Assembly: GCA_000310025.1 (NCBI GenBank)
Contig: FN648626.1
Span: 40,511 to 104,510 of the forward strand
Source: Ectocarpus siliculosus
Lineage: Eukaryota > Sar > Phaeophyceae > Ectocarpales > Ectocarpaceae
Reading direction: 5' to 3'
Length of the DNA stretch: 64,000 bases
Shown here: one piece after another, positions 53,545-64,000 of the stretch
Position numbering within the stretch: position 1 is the stretch's first letter
Layout: each line of letters starts with the position of its first letter
Program-made: the position numbers and the translations under genes
The notes under the pieces: generated by a model
What the model was told of the DNA's origin: nothing
The model's database searches: none
What the model saw: only the letters and a program-made list of their open reading frames with translations

Positions 53545-55490
53545 TTTTTTCAAGTATTTGTGTATAAAACGACTTCTTCATGGATGGGTAATGAGAGGTT
53601 TCAATTCAACTACTACATACAGTAACTACTGGAGTATGGAGGGTGCTCGTTAGGGGAAGCCTTTATAGACGCGCGCAGCGCGGCTTAAGTCAGACTGAGA
53701 ATATCGCGCGTAGCGGGATTAAGCCCGCCGCAGGCGAAACATTTTTAGATCATCTTAATGCCTATTCCGCGTCTAAGTGTGTCTATCCGGCGTCTTAGAA
53801 ATATAGGATTCGTCTTAACACATCTAAGTTTCGTCTAAGCACGTCCTTATTTCGTCTAAGTGCGTCTATGGCTTGTCTAGATGACGTATGCATAGTCATC
53901 GATGGTTCATTTAAGTAGGTTGAGACCGCTCTCACAACCTGTACACATGATGAAGGGGTCGAGTTTCACGACATGTTGGAGGTGTTCGATAGAGTGTTGT
54001 TCGAGGTGTATTGCACACGACTGTTGTGTATACCTACAGGTTGCCTTTTACAGAGTGGCCCGAAGAGTGGTACAGCAGTGTACGCAGTAAGTAGTAGTAT
54101 GGGCAGATGAGCAGGTTCGCAAGGCCTTCCGTGCATGATATCAGCTACCATGGTACCAGGTACATGATATGCGTGTGCACCAATGGTACTGCTGTTGCAC
54201 GGTACTATTTTCATGCAAGAAATCACGGACAGGTTGTACGGAGACGCTTTTCTCTCTTCTAATCGGGCTACCAGACAACAGGGAATACGGAAAATAAGGG
54301 AAAATTGCGGGCGAGCAACTTGTTCAAGCCTGTTATTCGATCCGGACTCAAAACCTCAACACGACATCCATCGCTCTACGCAAACCGGAACACGAATCAA
54401 CCAGCGAATATCCGAGAACATTTACTACACAATACGTACAAACTGTTGGCGAACACTTGCTAAAGCCTGTTGTTCGATCCGGACTCAAACGTCAACACGA
54501 CATCCATCGCTCTACTCAAGCCGGAAACGAATCAACCAGTAAATAATTACTCTTACAATAATCACCAACCAACTGCGGGCGATTTTTGAGTCCACGACGG
54601 AAAAAAAGCATATTGCTCTACTCTACGACCATGGCGTCGTTGGCCTGGCGGGCCACGACGGTGTTGTGCTGGCTGATAGTTTGTGGAAACGGGTGCGCTG
54701 ACAGCAGCACCTGGTGGTGCTGGTGGTGCTGGTGGTGCCATTGTGTGTGTGGCGTTGTGGTTGTGACCCGAGGTGGCGGGCGTGTGTGTGCGAGGCTAGG
54801 GGGGCCGCCAGATTGTGATCAATTTTGAAAATATTCAAGAAGATACCCTTCCGACCCGAAAAATATGAAATCATGGGCCTGAGGGGCAGGATAACTGCTG
54901 TTCTACGGAGAGGACGTGTCTTGTGTGCGTGTTCATGTCGTGTCACCTCGGAAATAGCTGCTCAGATCCGTGACTGAAGACCTCCCATCCTCTAAGTCGA
55001 CTGCAAGACGTGCTAAGCTGTCATACCGAGGCTTAGACGGACCTCTCTGTGGGAAACGGAATAAGACGAATAGATAGACGCGTCTATCAAGGCTGAGCCT
55101 AGTGCTCGTTGTTCTTATGCCTGGCATGTACCGGCAGTGGTAGGTGACATAATATATCGCACCATCAACATTCACAGCTAATAATGTTAGCTCACGACGA
55201 CGAGGATGTCAAACGATAGGTTTGTTTCGGAAACCTATCGGTACCAACGCCGCCCGGCCACGATTTCTGCTGTGGAGTAATCGAGCTTTGAAAATTAAAA
55301 CTTGTTCAGGGGGTGTGATATCTTATGTCATCTACTCTGTGTATGTATACAGTAGAACGCTTTGTCGTGCTCGGTGGGCGAGCATGTCGCGGTGTGCGCC
55401 CTCGACTTTATTTACGGCTAAAAAACTGGAAAGCTTCAGACAGGCAACGCGACGATACTCGTCGATTTGCTATCACAATAGTTGAATTGA
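53545..55490 (+). repeat. X repeat copy split by a Mutator-like element
   Basis: The left part 53545-53651 (tgtataaaacgacttcttca ... ggagggtgctcgtt) and right part 55102-55490 (gtgctcgttgttcttatg ... ctcgtcgatttgctatcaca) are one X body interrupted at gtgctcgtt. The uninterrupted form is at 31860-31890. Confidence 0.85.
53652..55101. mobile_element. Mutator-like non-autonomous transposon, 1450 bp, 9 bp TSD
   Basis: A perfect 9 bp duplication gtgctcgtt flanks it (53643-53651 and 55102-55110). Termini are imperfect inverted repeats: left aggggaagcctttatagacg, right (other strand) aggctcagccttgatagacg. Subterminal copies of cgtctaag and its relatives cluster in the first 250 bp (for example 53774, 53835, 53857), and the inverted form cttagacg lies in the last 90 bp. 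The interior has a roughly 140 bp tandem duplication (54308-54410 and 54447-54545, caagcctgttattcgatccg) and a (GTGGTGCTG)n patch at 54710-54740. No transposase. A 9 bp duplication is the hallmark of Mutator-like elements. Confidence 0.85.
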
Positions 55491-55494
55491 CATA

Positions 55495-55800
55495 TCTCAT
55501 TACCCATCCATGAAGAAGTCGTTTTATACACAAATACTTAACAAAAAAGTGCTGCAAAAACTATCCATGGACGAACCCAGCAGTGCCGTTGCTGTTGTCT
55601 TCACAACAACTAATTACAATAAACCGTTCGTTCTGTTCTCTCTACCCAGTACCTTCTTGTACCTTCTTCGTCTGTTCGTACTATCATACATGATAGTCTG
55701 ACACTTGACGCGGTCGATTCCCGCCGTGGTCACAGGCTAACTTATCCAAAAAGTTATACGAAAATAAAATGGACCCAAAGAAGGGTCCGCAAGTCAACGA
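55495..55800 (-). repeat. X fragment plus S retroposon, minus strand
   Basis: tcattacccatccatgaaga is the reverse complement of the X stretch at 53575. It continues through tgttgtcttcacaacaac into the S body to about 55795. Together with the preceding plus-strand X it makes an inverted arrangement. Confidence 0.7.
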
Positions 55801-56565
55801 CACGCTGGGAAAGAATCCGGGACTAAATGAATGCGGACCCCAGAGGATACGCTTTTCACAGTAGGTTTCCTCTCCGAAACGAAAGAACCGGACGGGAGAG
55901 AGGGAAAAATGAAAAGAGAAGAGACTTAGGACGCGTTCCCCGTCATGGGCATTTCATAAGAGTCGTATTGTGGTAGTGGCATGAACCTCTCTCTGCGATC
56001 AGGTCAGAAGACCACCAGTCCCCGGAGCTCTTCTGTTGGACCCACCCATGGACGCAGTAGTAGTAGCGCATGTCCTGTAGTAGACAACTACTGCTGAAAA
56101 TATTGGAGACCACGAATGAATCATACCGACAGGTGGGTCGTGGGTGGGCGGGGGACCCTAAGAAACAGTCAGACTCAGCCAGTTTACATCCTCATAGTTT
56201 TTGCAAGCAATAACGAAGGGCGATCACAAAAAAAGAGAGACCGCCAGCGACAGGAAACAAAGAAGAAGTAGAGGAGAGCAGAGCTAAGAAACAAGTGAAG
56301 AAACAAGACCCCCTTGCCGCTCTGACCCACTGGAAGCTTTCCATGTACCGCAGCAAACAGCAGGGGCAGCACCCACTACGTCACATGCAGTAGCCGGATA
56401 CATGCACGGACTGGTACGTAGTAGAAGTTTAGTCTCTTTCTCCGGCAAGAACAATAACGCCCGGGCGAACTTGAACGTGTAGTCACAAGAAATAGCGCCA
56501 TGATGACGTCATCCATTCTGCTTGCCATGGGAGATGCGCATCGTTACGCGAGGAAGGCGTTAACT
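55797..56565 (-). repeat. Q repeat, copy 2 (carries the empty site of the solo LTR)
   Basis: Reverse complement of 29990-31290 without the LTR. The site cactggaagctttccatg (56328-56345) is uninterrupted. The apparent frame 56500-56712 begins in Q and runs into Y. Confidence 0.78.
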
Positions 56566-56815
56566 CTTAGCATAGAATATGCTGCCGTAGACCCTATATC
56601 CTTCAAGCTCAACTACAGCTACACCCGATACATGGTAGCATCATATCCAGCTGTAGAAGAATCGAAAAAAAAACTGTTTTCTCGGTGGCGAAGCGGACCC
56701 TCTTTATTGTGACTCTCCAACTGCTGTTAGTTCGTGGATGGCGACGACATGGGGACACAGACAGACCAAATCTATCGAGGGTTTGACGTCGGTCTTACAC
56801 AGGTAGACAAATGGC
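56566..56815 (-). repeat. Y fragment, minus strand
   Basis: Reverse complement of 27290-27520 (cttagcatagaatatgctgc, ggacacagacagaccaaatc, gggtttgacgtcggtctta). Confidence 0.75.
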
Positions 56816-56828
56816 TACCCACCCATAT

Positions 56829-57600
56829 TCCTCTGAGGAAAAATAATCCTCTAGAGGGTTCGAAATCCTCTGGAGGATATTTAACCCTCTAGAGGATTTG
56901 TGCACGACACACTCCGAGGGAAAAATCCAAACAAAGCTCGGAGGGAAGACAATCGGCCTCTTCCGAGGATAAAAAAAAAAAAATCCTCCCGAGGGAACGA
57001 TATACAGCATCCTCCAGAGCATTGCCTGAGAAACGGTACTCTGGGGGGTACATATCTCACGTATTCCTCGGAGGGTAGGCAATCGGTGTCCTCCGAGGAT
57101 TTGAAAGCACGATTTCCTCAGAGGGAGCAGATTCGGCAGCCTCCAGAGCATTACATCAAGAACGGGTTGCTCTAGATAGAGGAAAAATGTCGAACAGTTC
57201 CTCGGAGGGCAACACTTAACAATCCTCCATGGGGGAATCTGAAGTTTGAATCCGCTGGGGTTGACTGGATTACGATTTTCCCTCGGAGGAAGTCATTCTT
57301 GCTTCGTCGAGGCGTTTTAGTAGTAGTCTAATTTCCTCCTGAGGAAAAAGCCCGAAAATATTCCTCCTGAGGTATCAGACTTGCATTCCTCGGGAAGGTG
57401 GAGGGTGTCCAAGTTCCTCCAGAGGTTACTGGACAATCAATGATGATATCCTCCAGGAGAGGAATGAATGTGAACTTCTACAAAGATTGATGCAGATGTA
57501 TATCCGCTGGATGAAAGCACCTGAAACAATGCTCGCGGGGTACCGCCGTAACAATCGTCGGGAGGGTTCTTCCGGCGGGTTGTTCCTCCGGAGGGTGTTG
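56829..57600. repeat. Array of about two dozen short palindromes, TCCTC-N-GAGGA type
   Basis: Successive sites include tcctctgagga (56829), tcctctagaggg (56847), tcctctggagga (56866), ccctctagagga (56885), tccgaggga (56913), ctcggaggga (56938), ttccgagga (56961), tcctcccgaggga (56984), tcctcggaggg (57064), tcctccgagga (57089), tcctcagaggga (57113), tcctcggaggg (57199), cctcggagga (57282), tcctcctgagga (57334), tcctccagagg (57415) and tcctccggaggg (57584). The outer half-sites are constant, the central 1-4 bases vary yet usually stay self-complementary, and the 10-18 bp between sites is unrelated. Spacing is mostly 18-28 bp at first, looser after 57200. No coding role is seen. This is either a binding-site array or a decayed repeat. 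Confidence 0.75.
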
Positions 57601-58980
57601 GTGTCTAAATGCCCTCTGTTTGTTGGGCATGGTGATGTCTTTTGCTCTGGGGAAGGAAATTATCAGCTGGAAAATATCACGGCCGCGGCTTTGGCTCCAT
57701 CACAGCAGCACAGAGCACTAAACAAAAACAATCCGACGACAACAGAGGCCACGGGCTGCACGAGTCAGCAAGTAAACACTCCAGCATACATGCTGCGGTG
57801 CTGCTGCGAGACACAGCCCGAGGATGGTTCCTCGCCCGTGCCGCTGTACACCAAGAGGAAGCGCAGGCAGCAGGTGTGCGCGGACGAAGGCGCCGGGGAG
57901 GGGCACACAGCAAAATTGGCAGTCGGGGGAGTCGGGGCTCCAAAATGGGGTGTCGCGATTCAGACACGAGCCCCCTTCGGCCGTTGTGTTTTTGCTTCGG
58001 CCGTTGGCTGACCATGTGACACACACACCCCGGCACGCACATATGCACGATGAGCGATGAGCACCAGCCTCCGCAGACCGCTGCCACTGTACCTCCGCAG
58101 ACCGCTGCCACTGTACATCGACGTCCACACACCACAGCATCATGACCCGAGCAGAATGTGTGCCATCCTGCTTGGTTTTCACGAGCAAGGCTCTGACAAC
58201 AATGGACCTGGAAAGAGCCTTGGCAGGGACGAGACAGAGAGAAGACCACCTCCTCCTTACGATCCCGCGGCTTGTTCGAGGTAAGTGCCGCAATGTGAAT
58301 GGCAGTATAGTAGAGGGATGAAATAGGCCGAGAAGGCCCTGTGCGAGGGTGTTTTGGTGATTCCGTGGGTGTCGTTGCTTGGGGCTTGCTTCATTCTCCG
58401 CGGGGGAGGGTGTGTGGTTTGCTCCTGTATTGAGACCGTACGACGAGGAGGGGCCCACGTGCTCAACATGACAGCTTGTCACATGCACTATGCGCCTGCA
58501 CTAGATGCATGCGTCTGGCCAAAGCTTACAGACCAGCGCAGTCCTGAGTTCATGCTAGCCAAACCATCGGGCGCGGTACCATGGGTAGTTCCACCTGGGC
58601 AAACCTGGGCTGTACCCTGTGTGGGCGATTTTTCATGGCGGCGTATGGAAGCCCTCTACTCTGACTGAGCAGAGAGTCCGGGAGTATGGTGGCTTTGTCC
58701 TGCCACCGGAGGTTGGCTATTTCCTTTGGTGCAATGTGGCGAGGAATGCCAAGCGCGACCGAGCGAACTCAGTCAAGCTAGGGTGGTGAGGAGAGTGGGC
58801 GAGCCTTCGTGGACCCTTTTCCCATTCTCCTAAAGAGTCATCAACTCTTCGCAGCCGTTGGGAATCGTAAGAGTCGTAGACCCTCCAAGAACGGCAATCT
58901 ATTATGTATCACATATCCTCTCAGATCCTACTCTTTATGTACATGTATCTGTGCTCCCTGAATCTCCATATCCTGACCTC
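57601..58980. other. Unassigned region between the palindrome array and the gypsy element
   Basis: Frames 57487-58011 (plus) and 58488-57718 (minus) overlap and neither shows a family signature. A 24 bp tandem pair (cctccgcagaccgctgccac) lies at 58069-58116. The bases nearest 58980 may belong to the gypsy 3' LTR. Confidence 0.35.
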
Positions 58981-59496
58981 CACATAGCCCCCCTTTTTCT
59001 TCGCAGAAAGCTCAGCTAGTATTGTAGTGGAGCAGGTATGGATGTATCATTGGATCCAGATACAGCTTTTCGAAAATTTAATCTCTCCCTCACTATCCGA
59101 AGACAGCTGACAGTGCCGTGTGGAAAACACACGTGTTGGAAACAACACCGTACGGATTTAATCTCTCCAAGGCTCGTACAAGCTACCAGTTATTGATGTC
59201 AATCAATGATGATGTGTCAAAGTTTATTCTTGTTAAGTATCAAGAATTTGTACTTTGTGCGGGTTCTGGTTCGCGTAATCATACCGCTGGGTGTAAGCAA
59301 TCGTTTTGCTTATTGGGTACGATAGGCATACATACGGTGTTCGACAGTCTCAAGACTGTTTCCGTGGCTCACGTAGTGTCATGGAGTTGCGACCCTCAAT
59401 TCCACTAGAGACCGGATAACTTGACATTTCCTCGCCAGCATTTGACCCAATCAAATGCTGGATAGCAACCTTATTGTTTGAATGCTATTATTCCTT

Positions 59497-59886
59497 TCAC
59501 CGTTTAGACACTTTGGAAATGTATCTTTTGTTTGCCTTCGGACTTCGTTTACTTTTCCGCTGAGTACTTTTCTTGTTCACGCATTTTGTTGGCTTAGTAC
59601 ATGCCTTGGTTGGCTTTGCGTTGTGCCTTGCGCGTTTGTTTGTACTCGGATCCTTACCTTCGTCGCGTTTGCGCTTCGCTATTTTCTGCGGCGCTTCCGA
59701 CGTTTTCTTGGCGGGCGCGATGTCCAGATCATATTTTGATCGGTATGCGGAAATCATTTCGTGGCATTGCGGCACTTCGTCGGCACGATACATCAGATCT
59801 GATTCAGGACCGTATCCTTTCAGTCTTAGACGATATCGATAGTGGTGCCGACCTTTTCGGCCTTGACCACTTAGATGCCCTACCAC
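59497..59886 (-). pseudogene. Chromodomain-like C-terminus of gypsy Pol
   Basis: YRYRLRLKGYGPESD, then PQCHEMISAYRSKYD, resembles the chromodomain core (Y-L-V-K-W-K-G-Y-x-x-E-x-x-T-W, then the C-terminal helix). The usual aromatic W of the cage reads MYR here. A lysine-rich tail follows (KRKRDEGKDPSTNKRARHN). It is out of frame with the integrase stop at 60000. Chromodomains direct integration to marked chromatin in chromoviruses, and that role here is inferred. Confidence 0.68.
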
Positions 59887-59999
59887 TTTCAGTACGACGT
59901 ATCTTTCAATTTTCGGTTGATTTTCGTCGTTTGCCGTCAGGCCAGGTAAGGGAATTTGTTTCCCAAGGAAATATTCAGCCAGTTTTTCAAACTGTGGTG

Positions 60000-61487
60000 C
60001 TAGTGGTTTTTCCTTTTATGGTACTGTTTTAGATGGGCAAGGTGCACGGATATTTCTCGTGTTTCATTGACTCGCTGCACCCTATACACAACCGGTGACA
60101 GTTGTGAACAGATGAAATACGGTCCTCGCCAAGGTAAGAACAGCTTCGGATTTGGCCCATCTGAATCCTGGTGTGGTCGGCATACAAGTACTTGTTGACC
60201 AGGTTTAAAGACGGGGTACTGCCGTAACTTTTCGTTTTTCGCAGCTTGCTTCTCTGCACGTTCCGTTAGGTTTCTTCGCGCTAGTTCGAAAGCAATTTGT
60301 AGATTTTCTCGTGTGTTTTGAGCAAAACTCTCGGTATCTGCAGTTGAGCCTACAAGTGGGATTCCGAGAATTACATCTACCGGTAACCGTGCTTGGCGAC
60401 CAAACATCAAGAAGTACGGTGTCTCATGCATGGTTTTATTAAACGACGTCTTATACTCTAGTTGAACCATTGGCAAGAGTTCCGCCCAGTTGTCATGATC
60501 CATGGAACTATGCATTGCGAGCATGGAATGCATCGTTGAATGCACACGCTCAGAGACCGAATTACCTTGCGGACGATACGGCGTCGTGCGTGTTTTCTTG
60601 TAGCCCAAGATTGTTTGCAACTGATAGATGATCTTGTTTTCAAATTCAGTGCCTTGATCAGAGTGTAGCATTTCTGGCGGGCCAAAGATACTGATAATCC
60701 GATCAATGATTACACGTGCCACGGTTTCAGCAGTATTGTTCGGAACTGGTGTGAGAATTGCATAACGCGTTAAGTGATCCATCATGGAAAGCACGTATTT
60801 ACATCTCATTCCGACTGCTGACGTTGAGAGCGATTTGTACTCGACTAGGTCGACTGATACTCTTTCAAATGACCGCTGTACAGGTACATGACCCGTCGGC
60901 AATTTCGGACGGCGGTGGGGTGTCTTTCTCCGTTGACAGGCCTGGCATTCTAGGCACCAAGTCCGTATGTCACGGTTCATCGACTGCCACCAATATTTTC
61001 GTCGTTTTTTTTCGTACGTTGGACGAAATGCGAGATGTCCACCCGAAAGAGCGTGATCATGGTATGCGTGCATCACTAAACCTGTGAGGTCATGTGGGAC
61101 TACAAGTTGATCACTAAAAGTGCTTCGTTTTCGTAGGTGTCCTGGCAGATACGATTTAAACAGTAAACCGTCTCGTATGGAATAGTACGACATTGACGTT
61201 GCCGTTTCGTTGTCTGGTAGCGATGCTTTGGCGTCTAAAATGTATTGGACATATTCGCCGTATTCTTCGGCTTGTTTCTCGCGCAATTTCTCATGATCAA
61301 CAGATTCAAATACTTTCATGGCGCTGACGAAATTTGAATTGACTGTGAACTGTTCCCTATCACTAAGGACTGGTTGCACATCATTCAATTTGTCAATCGA
61401 GACGTGGTATGGTCTGTTTGGCATGTGTTGTTGCATCTTTGGGTCGTCCGGTACATTTCGGCAAATCGGTGCAAGATTCATTTTCAA
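60000..61487 (-). pseudogene. Gypsy integrase
   Basis: 495-codon open segment. The zinc-binding HHCC domain has HALSGGH ... WCLECQACQRRK. The catalytic core shows FERVSVDLVEY (first Asp), LHSDQGTEFENK (second Asp) and GNSVSERVHSTMHSM (Glu). The C-terminal part has FKPGQQVLV and LPWRGPYFI, the GPY/F motif. All catalytic residues are present, so this domain itself looks intact. The first roughly 30 codons overlap the previous frame (a frameshift), so true homology begins around 61400. The domain inserts element DNA into the genome. Confidence 0.85.
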
Positions 61488-62412
61488 ACACGAAAAGTCG
61501 CGATAACGTATCCGGCACTACATGCAACTTTCCCGGTTTATGTTTTACCGTGAAATCGAAGGATTGCAGTGCTATTGCCCATCTGGTGAGAATATTTGAC
61601 GTGTCTTGCATCGTGTAAAGATATCGCAATGCCGCATGATCAGTCACGCACGAAAAATGTCTACCACATAAATAAGGACGCCAGTGTTGAATTGCTAGAA
61701 CAACAGCGTAGCATTCTTTCATGGTGGCAGAGTAGTGTTGTTGGCTTTTGTTGAATCGCTGGCTAAAGTATGCTATGATATTCACGTCATCGCCATTCTG
61801 TTGTGCCAGGAATGCTCCTGCTCCCACTTCAGATGCGTCGACATGGATAACAAACTCCTTAGAAAAGTCCGGAAAATGCAAAACAGGGGCGTTGGTGAGT
61901 AATCGTTTCACTTCAGCAAATGCTTCATCATGTTTCGGACCCCAGCGTTTCGCTACCGACTTCACTGCGTCTTTCTTCGTAAGGTCAACCATTGGTGCGG
62001 TAACGGCGGCTAAGTCTGGGATGAATTTCCTGACATAGTTGACCGTTCCTAAGACTGATCGCAAACTTTTGATGTTCGTTGGCGTTGGCAACTCTAGTAT
62101 CGATTTTATCCGATCGTCACCTAATCGTATGCCATCTGCGGAAAGAACATGCCCCAAATACTTCACTTCCTTTGGCCCAAATTGTACCTTTGATGGTTTT
62201 AATGTAAGACCTGCGGCTTGTAGCGCTTGAAAGGTATTTTCCAAAAGAGAGATATGACCCTCCCATGTAGATGAACAACAAATAAGATCATCCATGTACA
62301 CAAGAAGACCAGACTTTGGACCAAAATGTGCGAAAGTCAATGCCATCGTACGTTGAAACAGAAAAGGCGCATTGGCGTGGCGATGCCAAAGGGGAGTCGT
62401 TTGAAAACCCAT
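61393..62412 (-). pseudogene. Gypsy reverse transcriptase (C-terminal half) and RNase H
   Basis: Contains the polymerase catalytic box LLVYMDDLICCS (YxDD), then KVQFGPKEVKYLGHVLSADG and the connection region. The RNase H section shows VIHVDASEVGAGAFLAQ, KECYAVVLAI, CVTDHAALRYL and HVVPDTLSRL with the expected acidic residues. The first residues overlap the previous frame (HANAPFLFQRTMALTF continues the palm motif), showing a frameshift near 62350-62370. Confidence 0.85.
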
Positions 62413-63173
62413 TTTCCATCCCGAGTAACGAATGCAGTCTTGTCTTGTTCTGCTTCGGCAATTGGTATTTGGTGGTATGCATTTTGTACATCGCAGACTG
62501 TGATGTATTTAGCACCTGCTACGGTGTCAATATGACTTGCCATTTCAGGCATTGGCCACGATTTACGAATTAAATTCTTATTGATCGTCGCTCTATAGTC
62601 TACACAGAATCGGGGACTGCCGTCAGCTTTTGCTACCAACGTTACTGCTGACCCCCATGGGCTCGCTCTTTGTTCGATTATCCCGGCTTCTTCCATTTCA
62701 CCAACACATTTGTCAATGACCTCTTGCATTCGTGGATTTGCACGATATGGAGCTCGGTTGACTGGTTTTGTCCCCGGTTGTAATGGAAAATCAGCCTCTG
62801 TGAGAGTACATTTGCCCAGTTCTTTAGGACTCAGGGAGAACACTGAACGGTATTTGGTACACAGTTTAAGCATTTCTTCACACTGGTCGGGCGAAAAAGT
62901 TGTATCTCGGAAAGCTTTGGCTAATGCTTTGGTGAGATCTGCACGAATTTTTTCCGTTTCTGCAGGACTCGATTGAACGCTGCTCATTGTTTGCGGCAGT
63001 ACTGTTTTCACTGGAGAAATATAGCCTATAAGCGTATTCCTCTTTAGGGATACCGGTCTGTGAGAAGGGTTGGCCAGTTGGACCATCGCACCTTTGTTGT
63101 GCTTATACCAGTGACAGACCGTGCGTGCCACTATCACTCTGCGGAATGCATCCGGTGTATCCTGCTTGCCCAC
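62337..63173 (-). pseudogene. Gypsy reverse transcriptase, N-terminal half
   Basis: After a linker that would follow the protease, the frame has GTKPVNRAPYRANPRMQEVI, IIEQRASPWGSAVTLVAKAD, RFCVDYRATINKNLIRKSWP, YITVCDVQNAYHQIPI (first catalytic Asp) and DKTAFVTRDGKWVFKRLPFG, all standard gypsy reverse transcriptase blocks. In-frame sequence extends upstream to about 63260, then stops. The protease active site is not found in the window. Confidence 0.85.
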
Positions 63174-63490
63174 GTCATCGGACGTAACGATGCGCGGCTC
63201 AACTACGGCAGCTGTGGTTTCATCTGGTGCCTCAGGAGAATGAATTTCAACAGCTCATTTTGTGCAGTTATGCTGCATTTCCGTGTAGTGTATACAGGCA
63301 TCACAGGCGTGTCCCTCTCTACTGCTACCACAGAACAGTTCAAACTGTTTCCCTGATTAGTCGTGGGATAGCGCGTTTTGCGGTGGACGGCCGGAATTTT
63401 GGTTGCTTATGTTTTAAACGACAGTTCTTGCGCTTGCCAGTCAAGAACACCACCAAATGCGCCCATTATGCTATTGTCGAGTAGCATATT

Positions 63491-64000
63491 ACTAGGGTTA
63501 AGGATTGGCCCCCCGCCCCCCAATGGGCCTGGGGGCCAACATCCCGGCCCGATGGTAGTGAGTGTCCGTGGGGAAGCAAAGAAGAAGAAGAAGGGTAGAG
63601 GATTTGTAGGGGGAAGAAGTGGAGAGGTAAGGAATTTGTGAAGAATTTTCGGCACTCGACGAGCGCGCGGTCCTGCGGAGGGGGAAGGGACGTGTGAGTC
63701 CATAGTCTGGTCTATCGGAAATGGTAAAGCCGAAAAACCGAAGTACACATTATGCACATTATGATGGAGATTGCCGACAAGAAAGGTACGAAGAGAGGAA
63801 ATTGCACCCCACGTTCGAAGTTGGTGTGAGAAGTGCCGGAAGGAAGGAGTGCGAAGGGAAGAAAAGAAAAAAGAGACGTCGATGTTTGCGTCGTGGAACG
63901 ACCTTCTGTATGATGCAGGTATTCACGAATGCAAGACGGGGAGGTAAAATACCCATCATGAAGGTCGAAGCGCAGGACATAACTACATATAACCCGTGCG
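63491..64000 (+). mobile_element. W element, copy 3, cut by the window end
   Basis: Same left edge as 4068 (actagggttaaggattggcc) and parallel through ggaaattgcaccccacgttc and aaaatacccatcatgaaggt. It abuts the truncated gypsy pol, so either it inserted there or a rearrangement joined them. Confidence 0.72.

Larger units (their letters stand above)
58697..63490 (-). mobile_element. Ty3/gypsy retrotransposon, 5'-truncated, chromodomain-bearing
   Basis: Pol order on the minus strand is reverse transcriptase, RNase H, integrase, chromodomain-like tail, as in Metaviridae chromoviruses. Gag and protease are missing: the sequence stops at 63490 where a W element begins. Downstream of pol the minus strand has gaagaaaaaggggggc (about 59003-58987), a convincing polypurine tract, followed by TGTGGAGGTCAGG at 58984, a candidate 3' LTR start. 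The LTR end and any target duplication could not be fixed, and 58697 is only a nominal boundary. The frame changes at about 62350, 61420 and 59950 make it inactive. Confidence 0.82.

Noticed and set aside
56829-57600. Possibility that the palindrome array is a CRISPR
   Set aside because: Repeats are only 8-13 bp and variable, spacers are shorter than any CRISPR spacer, there are no cas genes, and the genome is eukaryotic.
57487-58488. Possible gene pair on opposite strands (174 and 256 codons)
   Set aside because: The frames overlap completely, and the first starts inside the palindrome array. Neither has a recognisable domain or splice context.
1-64000. rRNA genes, bacterial operons, riboswitches, prophage
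   Set aside because: Looked for and not seen. Introns, LTR elements and microsatellites are those of a nuclear genome.

Overview
The window reads as nuclear DNA of a eukaryote. It is dense in transposable elements, coding capacity is sparse and broken by spliceosomal-type introns, and nothing looks like an operon. The only recognisable host gene is a split, six-or-more-exon, type II membrane protein resembling an alpha-1,6-fucosyltransferase (GT23/FUT8-like), at about 36.3-47.9 kb. A fucosylating alga or other protist (a brown-alga-like stramenopile is one option) would fit, but the lineage is an inference with low confidence.

Layout. 0-3.1 kb: two tandem copies of a non-coding repeat (called X here), one split by a short inverted-repeat transposon (MITE-H) with a TTA target duplication. 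3.2-15.4 kb: a family of about 1.2-1.5 kb units (Y), two inverted copies of a 1.6-1.7 kb element (W), and a spliced, broken Helitron-like N-terminal gene at 10.8-12.5 kb. 15.6-23.6 kb: two LTR elements with very short (about 187 bp) LTRs that encode no polymerase, only a protein with a coiled coil, polyglutamine, two CCHC zinc knuckles and an Ala-rich repeat. They lie 3' end to 3' end. 24.4-27.5 and 50.1-53.0 kb: a duplicated 3 kb block of Y units. 28.6-32.3 kb: another MITE-H, repeat Q carrying a solo copia LTR, and X.

36.3-47.9 kb: the fucosyltransferase gene. Its fourth intron holds a 7.9 kb degenerate Ty1/copia element (TSD ATGTC), which itself holds an AAC-tailed retroposon in its 5' LTR, a MITE-H in pol and a 1.3 kb foldback element near its 3' end. 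48.2-49.7 kb: a copia gag relic and a 72 bp minisatellite. 53.6-55.1 kb: a Mutator-like non-autonomous element with a 9 bp TSD inside X. 56.8-57.6 kb: an unexplained array of about two dozen short palindromes (TCCTC-N-GAGGA). 59-63.5 kb: a minus-strand Ty3/gypsy pol with a chromodomain-like tail, broken by frameshifts and truncated by a W element.

The most reliable statements are those where a target-site duplication, an empty-site paralogue or a consistent intron phase can be read directly: MITE-H at 1565, the LTR element at 15611, the solo LTR at 30226, the copia element at 39185, MITE-H at 43236, the element at 53652, and the six fucosyltransferase exons. Family names X, Y, W, S, V, Q and MITE-H are labels of convenience for this window.
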